Positions 1 to 11,287 of a stretch of 40,898 nucleotides of DNA are shown in pieces. The notes beneath the pieces were generated by a model. It saw nothing but the letters and a program-made list of their open reading frames with translations. It searched no databases and had not been told where the DNA came from. The stretch's first letter is position 1, and each line of letters begins with the position of its first letter. The position numbers were made by a program, and so were the translations under genes. This DNA is from Chromera velia (taxonomy: Eukaryota; Sar; Chromeraceae): contig JAHBMJ010002031.1 in the NCBI GenBank assembly GCA_018398765.1, forward strand, positions 15,425 to 56,322, in the 5' to 3' direction.

Positions 1-60
1 ACTCTCTATCTCTCTCTCTCTCTCTCCCTCTCTCTCTCCCTCCCTCCCCATGATAGATGC
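1..60. repeat. (CT)n microsatellite at window edge
   Basis: The first 50 bases are almost pure CT/CCCT repeat. The last bases of the window (40850-40898) are also pure (CT)n, so both ends probably mark assembly limits set by microsatellites. A reading frame on the minus strand stays open through this tract but encodes only an Arg-Glu alternation there, which is a repeat artefact. Confidence 0.9.
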
Positions 61-392
61 AGCCTGCAGACCCTTGTCGGTCCTGCTGACCATAGCCGAG
101 GCCTCAGAAAAAGGGAACCAGCAGGACGCCAACTCTGCAGGGAGATGACAGGAGGACAACGAGAGTGTGTGCATTCATTTTCATACAGAGAGAGTGAGTG
201 CACGAACTCTGCAGGCAACAAGAGGACAGAGAAAGTGAGGTGAGAAACGGCGGGATGGATCAGCAGCAGAAGAAGAAATGGTGCGAAGCGGCGACAAAGA
301 CTCGAAGAGCCGCTCTTGTGGACAAAGGTGGCCGGCCATTCATAGACGTACCAACGGAGGGAGCAGACAAGAGACACAAAGAGAGCGGAGAG

Positions 393-397
393 AAATT

Positions 398-432
<35 letters not shown>
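393..432. repeat. (AG)n microsatellite
   Basis: About 20 uninterrupted AG units. Read on the minus strand, this gives a Ser-Leu run inside the open frame that follows the third exon of the leftmost gene, so it obscures where that gene ends. A TG/TATG-rich tract lies at 571-630 and falls in the preceding intron. Confidence 0.9.
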
Positions 433-452
433 AGAAAAAGAAGGCAGAGAAG

Positions 453-2312
453 GTTATCCCGGAAGAAAGAAATCCGGCTTTTCCTTTTCTCCCCCAAACA
501 CATGTTGAGAAAGTCCAAATGTCCTACAAGAAGAGTGAGTGCAGTGATCGTCTCACTGGTTCTTTTTTCTTTCACTATATGTATACATATATGTGTATAA
601 ATATGTGTGTGTATGTGTGTGTGTGAGTCTCACTTATTGCTCTGGTGTCTTGTTTGTCGTGGAAGACGCCATAGGAGTGTTTCTCGAAGTGGCGCATCCA
701 TCTCAACCAGTCTCCTTCGCCCATGGTCGAACTCTCGCACCGACACGAAGTCTTCAGACTCGTCAGACACACACCCTCCCCTTCCTGGCCTGTCCCGTTC
801 ACACGTCCTGAGCAGGCGAAGTCCTGCGTGGGGGCAGGAAGGTAGGCAGACAGACAGAGACAATGAGAGAGGCAGCGAATGACACACAATCAATGACTTT
901 TTTCTTTTCGGATTCCTACATGGACTCGGACAGGGAAGAAGAAGAGGAGGAGGGAAGAAAAACGACTCTCCGATCGAGAGGGAGAGAGGAAGCAGCGAGG
1001 AGAAGGCCCAGGAGGGGCCTGTGGGAGAGGGATGAATGAACAACAAACAAATAAACAGAAAATTAAAAGCACTCGATCTGATCGTTAGGCGTGCCTACGT
1101 GAAGTATAAAGTCAACGGCAAATTACGCGTACAGAAAGGCAGAGGACAAAAAAGGACAAAGCCGCGGTAGGACAAAGAAAAGAAAGGACCCGGGTTCCAC
1201 CTTCCTTCAATGACAAGACCGAAGAAAGAAAGCATTTCTTCTCTCAGACTCCGGCCTGACTCTCTTCTAATGGATCCATTCACTTGTGTCTGTCTGGGCG
1301 TGAAAGAACGCAGGAACTCAACAAACAAGGGGACCAAAGGAGCCTTGCAGGAAGCTTTTGTGAGACACTCCGGTCCTTCATCACTCTCCAGTCAAAAGTC
1401 TCAATGGCCTACCTGCTTCCACAAAGAGTCACCGGGGTGCCCCGGAAAGCATCCCAGGCCAGTGGACCGATTTCGCACATCACAGGTGTTGCTGTCAAAG
1501 GGGTACAGACCGAAGGGGACTGTCCTTTTGTCTCCGCGCAGAAAAGAAGAACCGGCCAACGCAAACACCGTCGGGTAGTCCCACCCGTCCCCTGTGAACC
1601 CTCTGAAACCGAAACCGTCTTGCCAATTCAGAATGTCCAGACCGCGCTCTCGGGGCGGACAGAAAGAGTATTGACTCTGCGGACTCGGACATGCAATCGA
1701 ACCGGTGACCACAGTCACCGTTCCGTTGGCGTGCACAAACCGCGCTCTGGGTTCGTGAAACACTGCCCAGGGAACGAAGGTCTCCGGTGTGACCAGAGAA
1801 CCGGGAACGCATCCGGTGTCCCTCACGCTGTGTTTGATGTTCTTTCCCGGCTCGCCAAAACTCTCCGTTGACAAGACATCGGGCGCACGAGCAAGGAATC
1901 CCTGAGACCCTTTGCGAGTCAATTCATTCAGAGACTCAAGCCCCTCGTCCGAACAGTCAAGCACCCTCCCTCCTTTAGAGAAGGAAGGAGAAGGACGTGA
2001 AAGACAAGGCCAACGACCCAGGCTGGGGCCTCGTGGCTCTGTGTACACAGTCTGCTGAGTCTTGCAGGATGAACCCTTTGCACAGTGACAAGGGACGGGG
2101 AAGGCTTGCCGCGTGCGTGTTTTGTGTAGCGGGTCCTCAGAAGAGCTCACCCACTCGTGCCAAGGGTGGAAACGGCACGGAGGCGTGCGCGTGTCTTTGC
2201 AGGGGGACCGAGTGGGGAGAGAAAGGTCTTCATTTGCAGAGCCCTCAGCCAGGCTACAGACAGGTTGCGCCAGACTGAAGACACAAAAGAGAATCAGGGC
2301 TTTTTCAGACAT
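453..2312 (-). CDS. secreted protein of unknown function, three exons, 3' end unresolved
   Basis: I rebuild this as exons 2312-1413, 823-634 and 523 to about 453. The start is the Met at 2312, because a hydrophobic signal peptide (MSEKALILFCVFSLAQPVCS) begins there; an in-frame Met at 2402 would bury it. Exon 1 has 300 codons and ends at CAG|GTAGGC in phase 0. Exon 2 follows a pyrimidine-rich CAG acceptor, has 63 codons plus one base, and ends at A|GTGAGA. Exon 3 follows a TTCTTGTAG acceptor and keeps the frame. The product is Cys-rich (about 15 Cys), with N-glycosylation-type NGT and NRS sites and aromatic stretches such as GWDYP, which fits an extracellular or luminal protein. I recognise no family. 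Downstream the frame stays open to the window edge through repeat sequence, so the last exon boundary is unknown. The phases are seen in the sequence; secretion is inferred. Confidence 0.5.
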
Positions 2313-2856
2313 TTGTGGCGCAGGGGGTTTCAAAATGTGCGTTGGCTCAGATCTCTGAAACCACCAAGATCGGACAAATTGATCGAATTTTGTTTTGCGC
2401 AAGGCAAGTTCTCCATCGTTCTACTGTGATTTGGCACGAAGTCATCGTTGCTGCAGACTGGTCTGATCTGAAACATCAACGTATACGTATTAAATGAGCC
2501 ATCGTCAGAAGCTTCACTGATCACAGTACACATCGGTCGACGGTCATTAGCAAGAACGCATGTGACAACGTACTGTTTGACATAAAGAGAGTTGAAAAGC
2601 AGGCATGTGCACCACACAACGCACGGCAACATGCTTGCATGCTAGAGCTTCGAACATCTGCAGTGCATGGCTTTGACTGTTAACGTATATACTGTAATTG
2701 AGAAACTTTGACTGTTTCCACGCATCTGTTGCAAATAAAATTATGCATGGTTTGCATGCAACATGTTTCAAAATTTTCCAACACATGCATGTTGCAAAAT
2801 TTTGCAACAAATTCAAAGACCAATACACGCCCGGAGAGGCGATAAGAATTCATGCT

Positions 2857-2894
2857 GCATGCTGTTTCCCCATCAGCATGGGGAAACAGCATGC
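2857..2894. repeat. perfect 17-bp inverted repeat (hairpin)
   Basis: The left arm 2857-2873 (GCATGCTGTTTCCCCAT) pairs base for base with 2878-2894 around a four-base CAGC loop. It is not followed by a T-run and sits mid-spacer between two divergent genes. A cruciform, a protein-binding palindrome or the tip of a small inverted-repeat element are all possible. Confidence 0.85.
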
Positions 2895-3029
2895 ATGCAT
2901 GCACTGACGGTTGTCTGAACGCTCAAATGTTCTTTGAAAGCAATTAAAACTCGGATCTGTGTTGTGAATATACATGCGCAGAGATAGCCACTTTGATCGA
3001 CGATACGCAAGCGCATGACTTGATATCGA

Positions 3030-3033
3030 CATA

Positions 3034-3066
<33 letters not shown>
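3030..3066. repeat. (TA)n tract
   Basis: Alternating TA dinucleotides about 180 bases upstream of the small membrane-protein gene. A similar tract lies about 50 bases upstream of the VWD gene at 14195. Confidence 0.85.
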
Positions 3067-3247
3067 GCTTTTTCAAGTTCTGCACGAGCACTTGCAAACT
3101 CCTTGTAAGCTGCATGATCGAGCAAGCATACCAACTTTGTGAACGCGCAACTTCTGTACTGCATTATCAACCAAAAGCGGACCGAGTTAGGTTGCAAGAA
3201 TATCCAGAAGACGCGCTCCGTGGCCGGCTCGGGAAGTTTTTTCAGAA

Positions 3248-3661
3248 ATGCTGTGGGTGACATCTGCGAGTCTTCTTGCTTCCTCTGGAGTTTCGGCCCT
3301 GCTCTCTCCTCTGCTTTTCTTATTTCCAGAAAAGATTGTGCGAACAACGGGTGCCTTGGGCCCGACTGAGAAATTCCATCCGATTGCCAAACGGTTTCTC
3401 GTTGCGTTTGAAATCACGGCTTTTGGCTTAGCGTTGTGTGGCCTTCGGTCAATCGTGCGGGGCTCTGCGGAGGATCGGGTCTTCTGGGCGCGTCTGACGC
3501 TCCTGCCCACTGGTGCTTTGGCTTACTCGATGAATCGCTTCCAGTACGAAAAGGGACACGCAATGCACGGAAAGAAGGTGGCAGGCGTGGTCTTTGCAGG
3601 CATGTCTTTGGTCCTTTTGCTTGGAGGATTTGTTTTTCATGAAACGGCAGTCAAGAGATGA
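3248..3661 (+). CDS. small multi-pass membrane protein, 137 aa
   Basis: Complete single-exon frame from ATG to TGA. The product has about four hydrophobic segments: near residues 5-27 (SASLLASSGVSALLSPLLFL), 50-68 (FLVAFEITAFGLALCGL), 78-92 (RVFWARLTLLPTGALAY) and 110-130 (VAGVVFAGMSLVLLLGGFVF). Short polar loops carry Lys, Arg and Glu. The ends (FPEKIVRTTGALGPTEKFHP and FHETAVKR) are soluble. The arrangement recalls small four-helix integral membrane proteins of unknown function; I cannot assign a family. The first helix could also act as a signal anchor. The gene stands between the hairpin spacer and the satellite block. Frame length, membrane periodicity and a clean stop make it likely real. 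No splice donor is needed to explain it. Confidence 0.65.
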   Translation: MLWVTSASLLASSGVSALLSPLLFLFPEKIVRTTGALGPTEKFHPIAKRFLVAFEITAFGLALCGLRSIVRGSAEDRVFWARLTLLPTGALAYSMNRFQYEKGHAMHGKKVAGVVFAGMSLVLLLGGFVFHETAVKR

Positions 3662-3759
3662 ACCAGCTATACATACATATTTGACGGACGAGAAACCAGA
3701 AAACGAGATGCAACGTTTGAATAATAGAATCAATGAATCAATCGACTTATATCTTATTT

Positions 3760-3764
3760 ACTCA

Positions 3765-3795
<31 letters not shown>

Positions 3796-4104
3796 GCTTG
3801 TCTGTCCGAAAGAAAGGAAGCGTTTCGGAAAAAGTGAAGTGAAGAAAAGACGATATTGTCTGTCTGTCTGTCTGTCTGTCTGTTCTGTCAGGGAAAGGAA
3901 AGACGATATGGTCTGTCTGTAAGAAACCAAATAGTCTGTCTGTCTGTCTGTCTGGAGGTGGAGAGGCAAGGGGCGCTTAACTCGCACCTTTCGGGCCCCC
4001 TGCCCACGCTGTTTGATTGTTGGTGCTGTGCTTTTGTCTTTGTTCTTTCTTTCTTTTTGTCTGTTGTGTTCATGAAGAAAAGAAGGGAGAAGAAGAAACA
4101 TATA

Positions 4105-4138
<34 letters not shown>

Positions 4139-4960
4139 TCTGTCAGGGAAAGAAAAGACGATATAGTCTGTCTGTAACAAACCAAATACTGTCTGTTCTG
4201 TCTGTCTGTCTGTCTGGAAGCGATTCGGAAAAGGTGAAGTGAAGAAAAGACGATATAGTCTGTCTGCCTGTCTGTCTGTCTGTCTGTCTGTCTGAGTGTC
4301 TGTCTGTCTGAGTTGTCGTGATGTTCCTTTGTCTTTGTTGCTTTCTTTCTTTTTGTCTATTGTGTCCATGAAGAAAAGAAGGGAGAAGAAGAAACATATA
4401 GTCTGTCTGTCTGTCTGTCTGTTCTGTCAGGGAAAGAAAAGACGATATAGTCTGTCTGTAACAAACCAAATACTGTCTGTTCTGTCTGTCTGTCTGTCTG
4501 GAAGCGATTCGGAAAAGGTGAAGTGAAGAAAAGACGATATAGTCTGTCTGCCTGTCTGTCTGTCTGTCTGTCTGTCTGTCTGAGTGTCTGTCTGTCTGAG
4601 TTGTCGTGATGTTCCTTTGTCTTTGTTGCTTTCTTTCTTTTTGTCTATTGTGTCCATGAAGAAAAGAAGGGAGAAGAAGAAACATATAGTCTGTCTGTCT
4701 GTCTGTCTGTTCTGTCTGTCTGTCTGTCTGTCTGTCTGGAAGCGATTCGGAAAAGGTGAAGTGAAGAAAAGACGATATAGTCTGTCTGTCTGCCTGCCTG
4801 CCTGTCTGTCTGTCTGTCTGTTCTGTCAGGGAAAGAAAAGACGATACAGTTTGTCTGTAAGAGCCCAAATAGTCTGTCTGTCTGTTTATGTCGGTTGTGT
4901 CCATGAAGAAGGGGAAGGAAATAAACCATATAGTCTGTCTGTCTGAGAAAGAGAGAAACG
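3760..4960. repeat. (TCTG)n satellite with ~290-bp higher-order tandem repeat
   Basis: Runs of TCTG are separated by unique spacers, and the spacers themselves recur in order. The 'catgaagaaaagaaggg' spacer begins at 4071, 4367 and 4655, with a diverged copy at 4902, giving periods of 296, 288 and about 247 bases. A second spacer containing 'gaagcgattcggaaaaggtg' recurs in step. Because neither stops nor starts interrupt TCTG repeats, long Asp-Arg-Gln-Thr and Ser-Val-Cys-Leu frames appear on both strands; I regard all of them as non-coding. Confidence 0.9.
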
Positions 4961-5016
4961 AGAGAAACACGCAGTCTATGTCTCTGTCAGTGTGACTGAT
5001 TCACGGACTGATTGAC

Positions 5017-5058
5017 CAGCTGACTGACTGACTGACTGACTGACTGACTGACTGACTG
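5017..5058. repeat. (GACT)n microsatellite
   Basis: About ten GACT units, partly degenerate on both flanks (4995-5070). The same tetranucleotide family recurs at 15546-15580, 28884-28900, 35040-35072 and 39253-39292. Confidence 0.9.
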
Positions 5059-5394
5059 GCTAACTGACTAAATGTTACTCCCTCACAGACTGCCTTTCTC
5101 AGTAAATCATTGTCACTCCCTTGGGGCCGGAATCGGAATTGCAAATTTACTCAATCCCTGCTTCTTTACTTGTTTGTCTGTATGCTTCATTCATGCTTCA
5201 TTGTTTCCTTCCTTTCTCCCTCCCTTTTTCCGTTGCTCCATTTAATTGCACGTCTATTTTTTCAGCTGACCTCCCATCTTGCCGCCTGTTTGTCCAAAAG
5301 CTCGACAGAATAAATGAGGAGAGAGAATAATGAGAACGACTCAATAAAAAAAAATGCACCAAAGCCGGACGAGGAGGCAACGATTGAAGGAAAA

Positions 5395-5684
5395 AGAAAG
5401 AAAGTCCGAAACTGAAAGAAAGAAAGAAAGAAGGAAAGAATGAAAGAAAGAAAGAATGAAAGAATGAATGAAAGAATGAAAGAATGAAAGAACGAAAGAA
5501 CGAAAGAACGAAAGCATGAAAGCATGAAAGAATGAAAGAATGAATGAAAGAAAGAAAGAAAGAAAGAATGAATGAATGAATGAAAGAATGAAAAAATGAA
5601 AGCATGAAAGAACGAAAGAATGAAAGCATGAAAGAATGAAAGAATGAAAAAAAGAAAGAAAGAAAGAAAGAAGAAAGGAAGGAA

Positions 5685-5716
<32 letters not shown>

Positions 5717-5765
5717 TGAATGAATGAATGGATGAAGGAAGGAAGGAAGGAAGGAAGGAAGGAAA
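5395..5765. repeat. AAAG/AATG/GGAA tetranucleotide satellite
   Basis: About 370 bases of purine-only tetranucleotides that switch among GAAA, GAAT, GAAC, GCAT-type and GGAA units. The minus strand is open in more than one frame (Phe/Leu/Ser/His-rich), purely because of composition. Confidence 0.9.
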
Positions 5766-5770
5766 TATCA

Positions 5771-6560
5771 AAGAGAGAATTTGAAAAAATAATATTTTGT
5801 TTTCCAGTATGTTTTCAATCTTATTATTTCCTAGGTTTTTTTTTTTCTTTTGTTATCTCTGACAACAAGTAATATATGTCAGAGAGTGACAGAGACATCG
5901 GCTTGGACATCGGCTGATTTTTTGTTTTTGTCTCAAGCCGCCTTCGACAACTCCTAAACATATTTTATTCTTTCGATCTCCGCCTAAGTTGGAACATTTC
6001 ATAAACAAACATTGCATATAATCTAGCATGTAATACCTCCTGGTTGGCCAGAGCCTAAGTGATGCCTCCTCGGCTTCAACCACTTCAATTCAATTCAATT
6101 TAAGTTTTGTTAAATAGTTTTGATTATAGTATTTTAAAAAAAGATAAGAAAAGATAATATAAGATAATAGACGTTTCCATATTTTTTTTCTTTTTTTATT
6201 CATCACTTTACGTTGCTTAGGTTTAATCAACTTTAGATTTAGCTCTAAAAGCAAATATAGAAAAAAAAACCTTTTATACTAATATAGAAGAAAGATTAAT
6301 TTAAAAGATTACTTTAAATAAATTTAAACTGATTTTGAAACTGTAATATTGAAGGAATGATGGTGGGGCATTGATAGCCGGTACAAAGTGTAACTTAAGT
6401 GTTTTATAAAATGATCATAAATGATTATATATGAGCTTCATAGTTATTGTTCGCCGTAGTAGCCCCTAGAGCATCGCACAAATCTGCATGTTCCCAAATT
6501 CTTGCTGCTAAGCCCATGATACATACTGGCTATGCATGTTGCTACCGTCCTGCAACTCAC
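5771..6560. other. A+T-rich intergenic island
   Basis: A sharp drop in G+C follows the satellite, with poly-T and poly-A runs and no convincing frame. It contains 'caattcaattcaattt'-type tandem motifs. Similar A+T-rich islands occur at about 18180-18860, 21670-22800 and 29770-30620, always between genes. I see no gene or recognisable element in it. Confidence 0.6.
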
Positions 6561-6581
6561 AGCTGTGTCTTAAGTCTTTTT

Positions 6582-9500
6582 TCAATCGGGTGGTTCTTTC
6601 TCTTGGCGCTGCAGCTTTTCCAACAGCCGCCATGAGAAGGAATCGCTATAAACAGGACGTCTGAGACAAGGCCTCAGCACAGTCTGACGCCCCCGCCCCC
6701 GGCCCAGAGAGAGGAGGCGACTGATATCTGGAGGCTCTGAAGGTTGGTACTCCTCTCCTGATGATGAAGCATTCCCAGTCGGTGCCCCTTCTGCAATCTG
6801 CCGGGTGGTGTGCCCCTTCCATCCCTCTGCAATCTGCGGGGAGTGCCCCCTCCATCCCTGTCGTCTGACTTTGCCGCCCACGGTATGGGCACGTTGGGCT
6901 ACAGTGTTGTGTGCAAGAGGAAAACAGGGGGAGGGGGAGGGGGGAGGAGACTCTTCGGCCCCCCTCCGGAGAGGTGACGCACCCTTTTCAGCAGGCTGAT
7001 GCTGTCTGGAGGGGCTAATCGCATTCACGCGGCGGTCACACTCTTTCACTGCCCCCCCCTGGACCTGTCTCATCTGTCTGAAGGCTGCTGATGCAGGCAG
7101 AGGCACAGGCAGTGGAGTCTTCTTTCGGGAGGGCGAGCCTTGCTTGAAGGCCCCCCCATCCCCCCATGCACACATCCTCACCCGGTCCGCCCCGTTGGAC
7201 TCGGACCCCGGCCTCTGCCTGAATGGAGACCCCTGCCGGTGCCGGGGGGGTGAAGGCCCTGCTGGTGCTGATGAGGACGCTGGATGAGGAGGACCTCCGG
7301 CTGCTGAAGTCAGGCCCTCAGCTGGGCCGTCCGTGAGAAAGGCTGCCGGAGGAGGAGGGGCGGTGTTTTTATTTTCTTCTTCTACTGGCTGCTGCATTCG
7401 AGAGGTCCTACAGGCGGGAGGGGGCAGAGAATGGAGAGGTCCTACGAGGGGCAGGGGGCTGTTTTCAGTCCCGGTGTTTTTTCCCGTACTAAGTAGAGTT
7501 TGCTTCGAGGGATGGACGTCAGAGTTGAACTCCAACCTCTCTCTCGGAACGATGTCTCCCATTTCTGCTGCAACCCTCCTCTCTTCTTCTCCTAGTGTTG
7601 CCCTAGGAGATGTGTGGGGTCCCGCGGGGGGCGTGGAAGGACGCACAGGACTCCTCCCTACACCTAGTGCGAGCGCCAAGTTGCCCTTTGCGTTTCCCTT
7701 ATCCGCAACGTACCGCCCCAATTCCCTCTGATCTCTCTCAAGAGGGACGCCAGGCAGCGTCCCCGTGATGAAAATGGAGTCTTCCCCCAAGTTGAATTGT
7801 TCCTCTGCTTCTTGGCCTAAGGCAGAAGGGCGAACTTCCATCAGGCTATCGATTGTAAAGGAGGCCAGGGAATTGGTTTCCATTCCAATGAGATCGGAGG
7901 GAAAAGATGAAGGGTCCCTGAGAGGCGGTTGGTGAAAGTTGGGATCGATTTCGGATAGAATCATCAAATCTCTCTGCACGATAGCACCCCCCCCTTGTGC
8001 TCCTGCTGCTGTTGATTGCCATGAGTGCGAGATTTGCAGAGTGTCTATATCTGGAGGACAGGGATTCTCCGAGTCTTCTGAGTCCATCAAGGGGAGGGAT
8101 CCCGAGATGAGGGAACTCCGAAGGACTTCCGCCGCATTCAGGGTAAGAGACGTGTTGTTCATCTCAGCTGCTGCATCAGAAGGAAGAGGGATCGGGAAGG
8201 TCCCGGCGGCAGGTGCGGAACGGGAGGGCGGGCCGGGGGGGCGGTTGTGGGACTCCAGTTTGCTGTGGGACTCCATCAGGTGATTCCCTCCCAGCATCTG
8301 CAGTTGAAGCTTTCGTGATAGAGTGCCGTGCTTTGACAGATTGAATGTGGGGCATTTGATCGGCGGGGGGGCTGTTTGAATTCGAAATCGGAGACCTGCC
8401 AACGCACTGAGTGTGTTTGAATTATTCTCTCTTTCTCTTTCTCTTTCTTCTGCTACGAGTACCTGTTGTTGCGGAGACTGGGAAGGGGAGTCAGCAGCAG
8501 CAGCAGTTTCTTCTTCCCATTTCCATGCCGGGTTCATGTCTTCATGTTGGTGTACTCGCCCTAAAGGATCCATTGAAAAAGTAATGTGACCCCGACCGGC
8601 AAGAGGATCTAGTTTGGTCGACACACGCACGGATCCGGTTGCCCCAATGGGAGGAGGATGTGGGGCCGCTTTGTTGTTCTCTGTTTGCTGCTGCTGAATT
8701 GTGAATGGCTTGTCTTCTGCTTTTTGCTGGATTGTGATGGGACTAATACCTCCCTTCAGCTTCCCCGCCTGTGTCTCTCTCTCCATGTGGAGGGATGCCT
8801 CTTTCGAAGTCTCCTGCAGAGATCCATATGAAGTCTCCCCCCCCGGCCCTGTGACAGAGACGGAATGTTTGAGGACTTGGGAAGGCCCTACAGAGTCCAC
8901 GGGACCGACATAAATGCTTTCCCCCTGCCCTGCTTGGACTGTCGTCTGAGCTTTTTCCGTGTGTGACACAGGAGGCTGTAGTGGGGGGACGTCTACACTC
9001 GCACTCCCTTGTCTTTCAAAATGCCCGTTCGACCGATGTTCCCCCTCTCTGGACAGGGGGTGGAGTCTTTGTCTGAGAAGATCTAACCACTCTTCATGAG
9101 ATGCTGCAATCCACGCACTCGAAGACGCGGAAATGCTCCCTCCCCCCTCTGCTCCCTTAGTTGCCATGTGCCCCCCCTCTTGGCCCGCATCTCTGTTGTG
9201 ACCTCCCTTTTCTGCAGAAGGTCTCTGAACAAGCGACGAGAACGTTACACTTCTCTTCATCTGCCGCGCTCCCCCCCTGCTTCTAATGAGATCCTGCCTC
9301 CTCTGCTCTGCCGCGTTTGTCCCTGGACGCCCCGTCCCCCCTGCTTTCTCGCGCCCTTCTCTTTCCTTCTCACTCTCTCTTTCTCTTTCTCTCGGGGGTC
9401 TGTGTATGGTAATCGACATCGACCTTTTGCCCTCCTCATCCTGAATCCAGTGAGACTGTCCGAAGGGAGAAGGGACACCCCAGCCATCTGCTACAGGCAC

Positions 9501-10131
9501 AGGGTTCTTGGGGGTCTCGCTTCCGTGACCGTGTGAGGGGGGGAACAAGGCAGGGGTCTGAACACCAGCTTCTACCCATACCTGAAAGGGGGTCCGTGGC
9601 CGGGCTTGCTGGGTCCTCGACGTGCCGCCCCCGTCTCCTATGAGGGATTCGGAGCACGCACTGGCATCAGGGGGGTGGGGGGATAGGTCAAGAGGGCGCA
9701 TTCTTGGCTCCTTTGGCTGGCGTTCTTCCTGCACAGGAGCAGGGAGCATGCGCCTTGTGCGTGTCGCGTGCTGTTGCGGGGTGAGGGACTTGGTTGAGAA
9801 GGAAACCGGCATTGTTGCTAGCACTGAGGCGAGGGGGGGCGGTAGCCTGGCTGAAGAGGCGATAGGGCTAACAGAGGACATCTCTGTTTGAGATGGACCT
9901 GCCTGCTCGCTTTTATGCCCTCTTTGCTGGCTTTCTTCTGCACTACCCGTGCCTCTCTCCCGCTGCGTCTTTTGCTGCTGCTGTTCGTGCTGTCTGTTTT
10001 CTTTCTCCAGCCTGGCTTCACACTCCTGGTGGTCGATTGGAGGAGATGGGTGGTCGTCAGAGCAGGAGAGGGGAGGACACTTGACCAAAAGGTTTCCTGC
10101 ACACATACGTTAAGGCGTTTCACACAGAGAG

Positions 10132-10162
<31 letters not shown>

Positions 10163-10211
10163 GACAAACGTGTAGACATATAAACACATACACACACCTT
10201 CACACACATAT

Positions 10212-10242
<31 letters not shown>

Positions 10243-10286
10243 TATGAATACACACATACACATACACGTACACATACAGACACACA

Positions 10287-10355
<69 letters not shown>

Positions 10356-10976
10356 CACACAAACGTGTAGACACATAAACACATACACACACCTTCACAT
10401 ACACATACACACACACACACACACATGAATACACACATACACATACACGTACACATACAGACACACCCACAGAGAGAGAGAGAGAGAGGGNGGGGGGGGG
10501 GGGGAGAATCACTACACACACAACTACAAGCGTGCCTGCGAGCATGTTGACAAAATTGCATGGAGTTCTTAAGGCTGTCTGTCTAGTCCTGCACAACTGA
10601 AAAGCATTGAGGAATCTAGATGGCAAGCAAGCTGCCTCCCTCCCTCCCTCCCTTCATTCATGTCTTTTTTCTTTGAGTCAACCTCTGAGAAGAAAGAAAA
10701 ATTTAATTTCAAGAATACGGACTGTCGGACCTTTGTCATCAACCCTGGAGGCTGTGAGTGTCTGAGAGACAGAAGGCCCTCTGAGCCACAAACTAGGGTC
10801 GTCTGCCGCCTCGTTTCGGTGTCTCCGCGGTTGAGCCGGCGCGTCGCTCCGGGTGTGTGTCTCCCTATGGAAGGCAAAGAAGCCGTGCGTGTCCAGGGAA
10901 GGGGGGGGGACTGCCTGTGCGAAACCCCAATGGCGCCTCGCGAGGTCTGCCACTCTGTAGAGAGGACCTGCTTGGT
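6582..10976 (-). CDS. large low-complexity protein of unknown function, 5' end incomplete
   Basis: The main exon, 10096-6582, encodes 1,170 residues to a TGA stop. Its first ATG (10106) lies inside a splice acceptor (ATGTGTGCAG), so the true frame probably enters from upstream. A matching exon is 10976-10683: it has a strong acceptor (pyrimidine tract, TGTGTGCAG), about 97 codons with no Met and high G+C at third positions, and a phase-1 donor AG|GTTGAC that joins the main exon in frame; GTCCGA at about 10720 is an alternative phase-1 donor. The intron carries the (CA)n satellite. The product is rich in Pro, Ser, Gln and Glu, with Arg-Glu runs (RERERESEKERE), a Gln run and a short internal repeat near the C-terminus (WRGHSPQIAEGWKGHTTRQI). 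It ends in a conserved-looking tail (VYSDSFSWRLLEKLQRQEKE). I see no enzyme motif, signal peptide or membrane helix. A disordered scaffold or regulatory protein is a guess. The start codon exon was not found. Confidence 0.7.
10130..10505. repeat. (CA)n/(AG)n compound satellite with N in poly-G
   Basis: Compound CA-rich microsatellite with two near-identical internal copies of the 'acgtgtagacatataaacacatacacacacctt' type (about 10168-10200 and 10362-10395), so it has itself been duplicated. It ends in (AG)n, then G-run-N-G-run at 10487-10504, which suggests a base-calling or assembly gap. It lies in the intron of the large minus-strand gene. Confidence 0.9.
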
Positions 10977-11287
10977 CTGCACACAGGCAGCACGCAAACA
11001 AGAACAAAATCAACCAAAAGGAAAGGGCAAAGATTTTGTGTGTGTCGTTTAGAGATTTTGTGCGTGTCCAACGAAACGTGGGTGTCTAGTGCACGCACTA
11101 CGGGGGGGGAAGGCTCGTCAGAAAGGGTGGGCCCAGTTGTGCTGACAAAGAAGTACACCTGACCAACAGGTACATGCTGGCAGAAAAATGAATCGAAGCA
11201 AAAAGAGTAAGTTACATAACCTTGCAAAATGACACAAACACTTCCACTCGCTTAACCCGTCGCCCGCCCCCCTTCCCTCCCATATGA

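Larger units (their letters stand above)
2313..3247. other. divergent intergenic spacer with hairpin, palindrome and (TA)n
   Basis: This spacer separates the minus gene starting at 2312 from the plus gene starting at 3248, so it should hold both promoters. It contains TGCATGCA at 2753 and 2891, a perfect 18-bp palindrome at 2791-2808 (GTTGCAAAATTTTGCAAC), a 17-bp hairpin at 2857-2894 and a (TA)n tract at about 3030-3066. Frames here are short and unconvincing. Confidence 0.6.

Noticed and set aside
4143..4970. 275-codon Asp-Arg-Gln-Thr frame on the minus strand
   Set aside because: Pure TCTG-repeat translation, open on both strands.
5198..5771. Phe/Leu/Ser/His-rich minus frames up to 169 codons
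   Set aside because: Tetranucleotide AAAG/AATG satellite; no unique sequence is encoded.
9818..10626. Cys/Val-rich minus frames over the (CA)n tract
   Set aside because: Microsatellite translation that includes an N; it lies in an intron.
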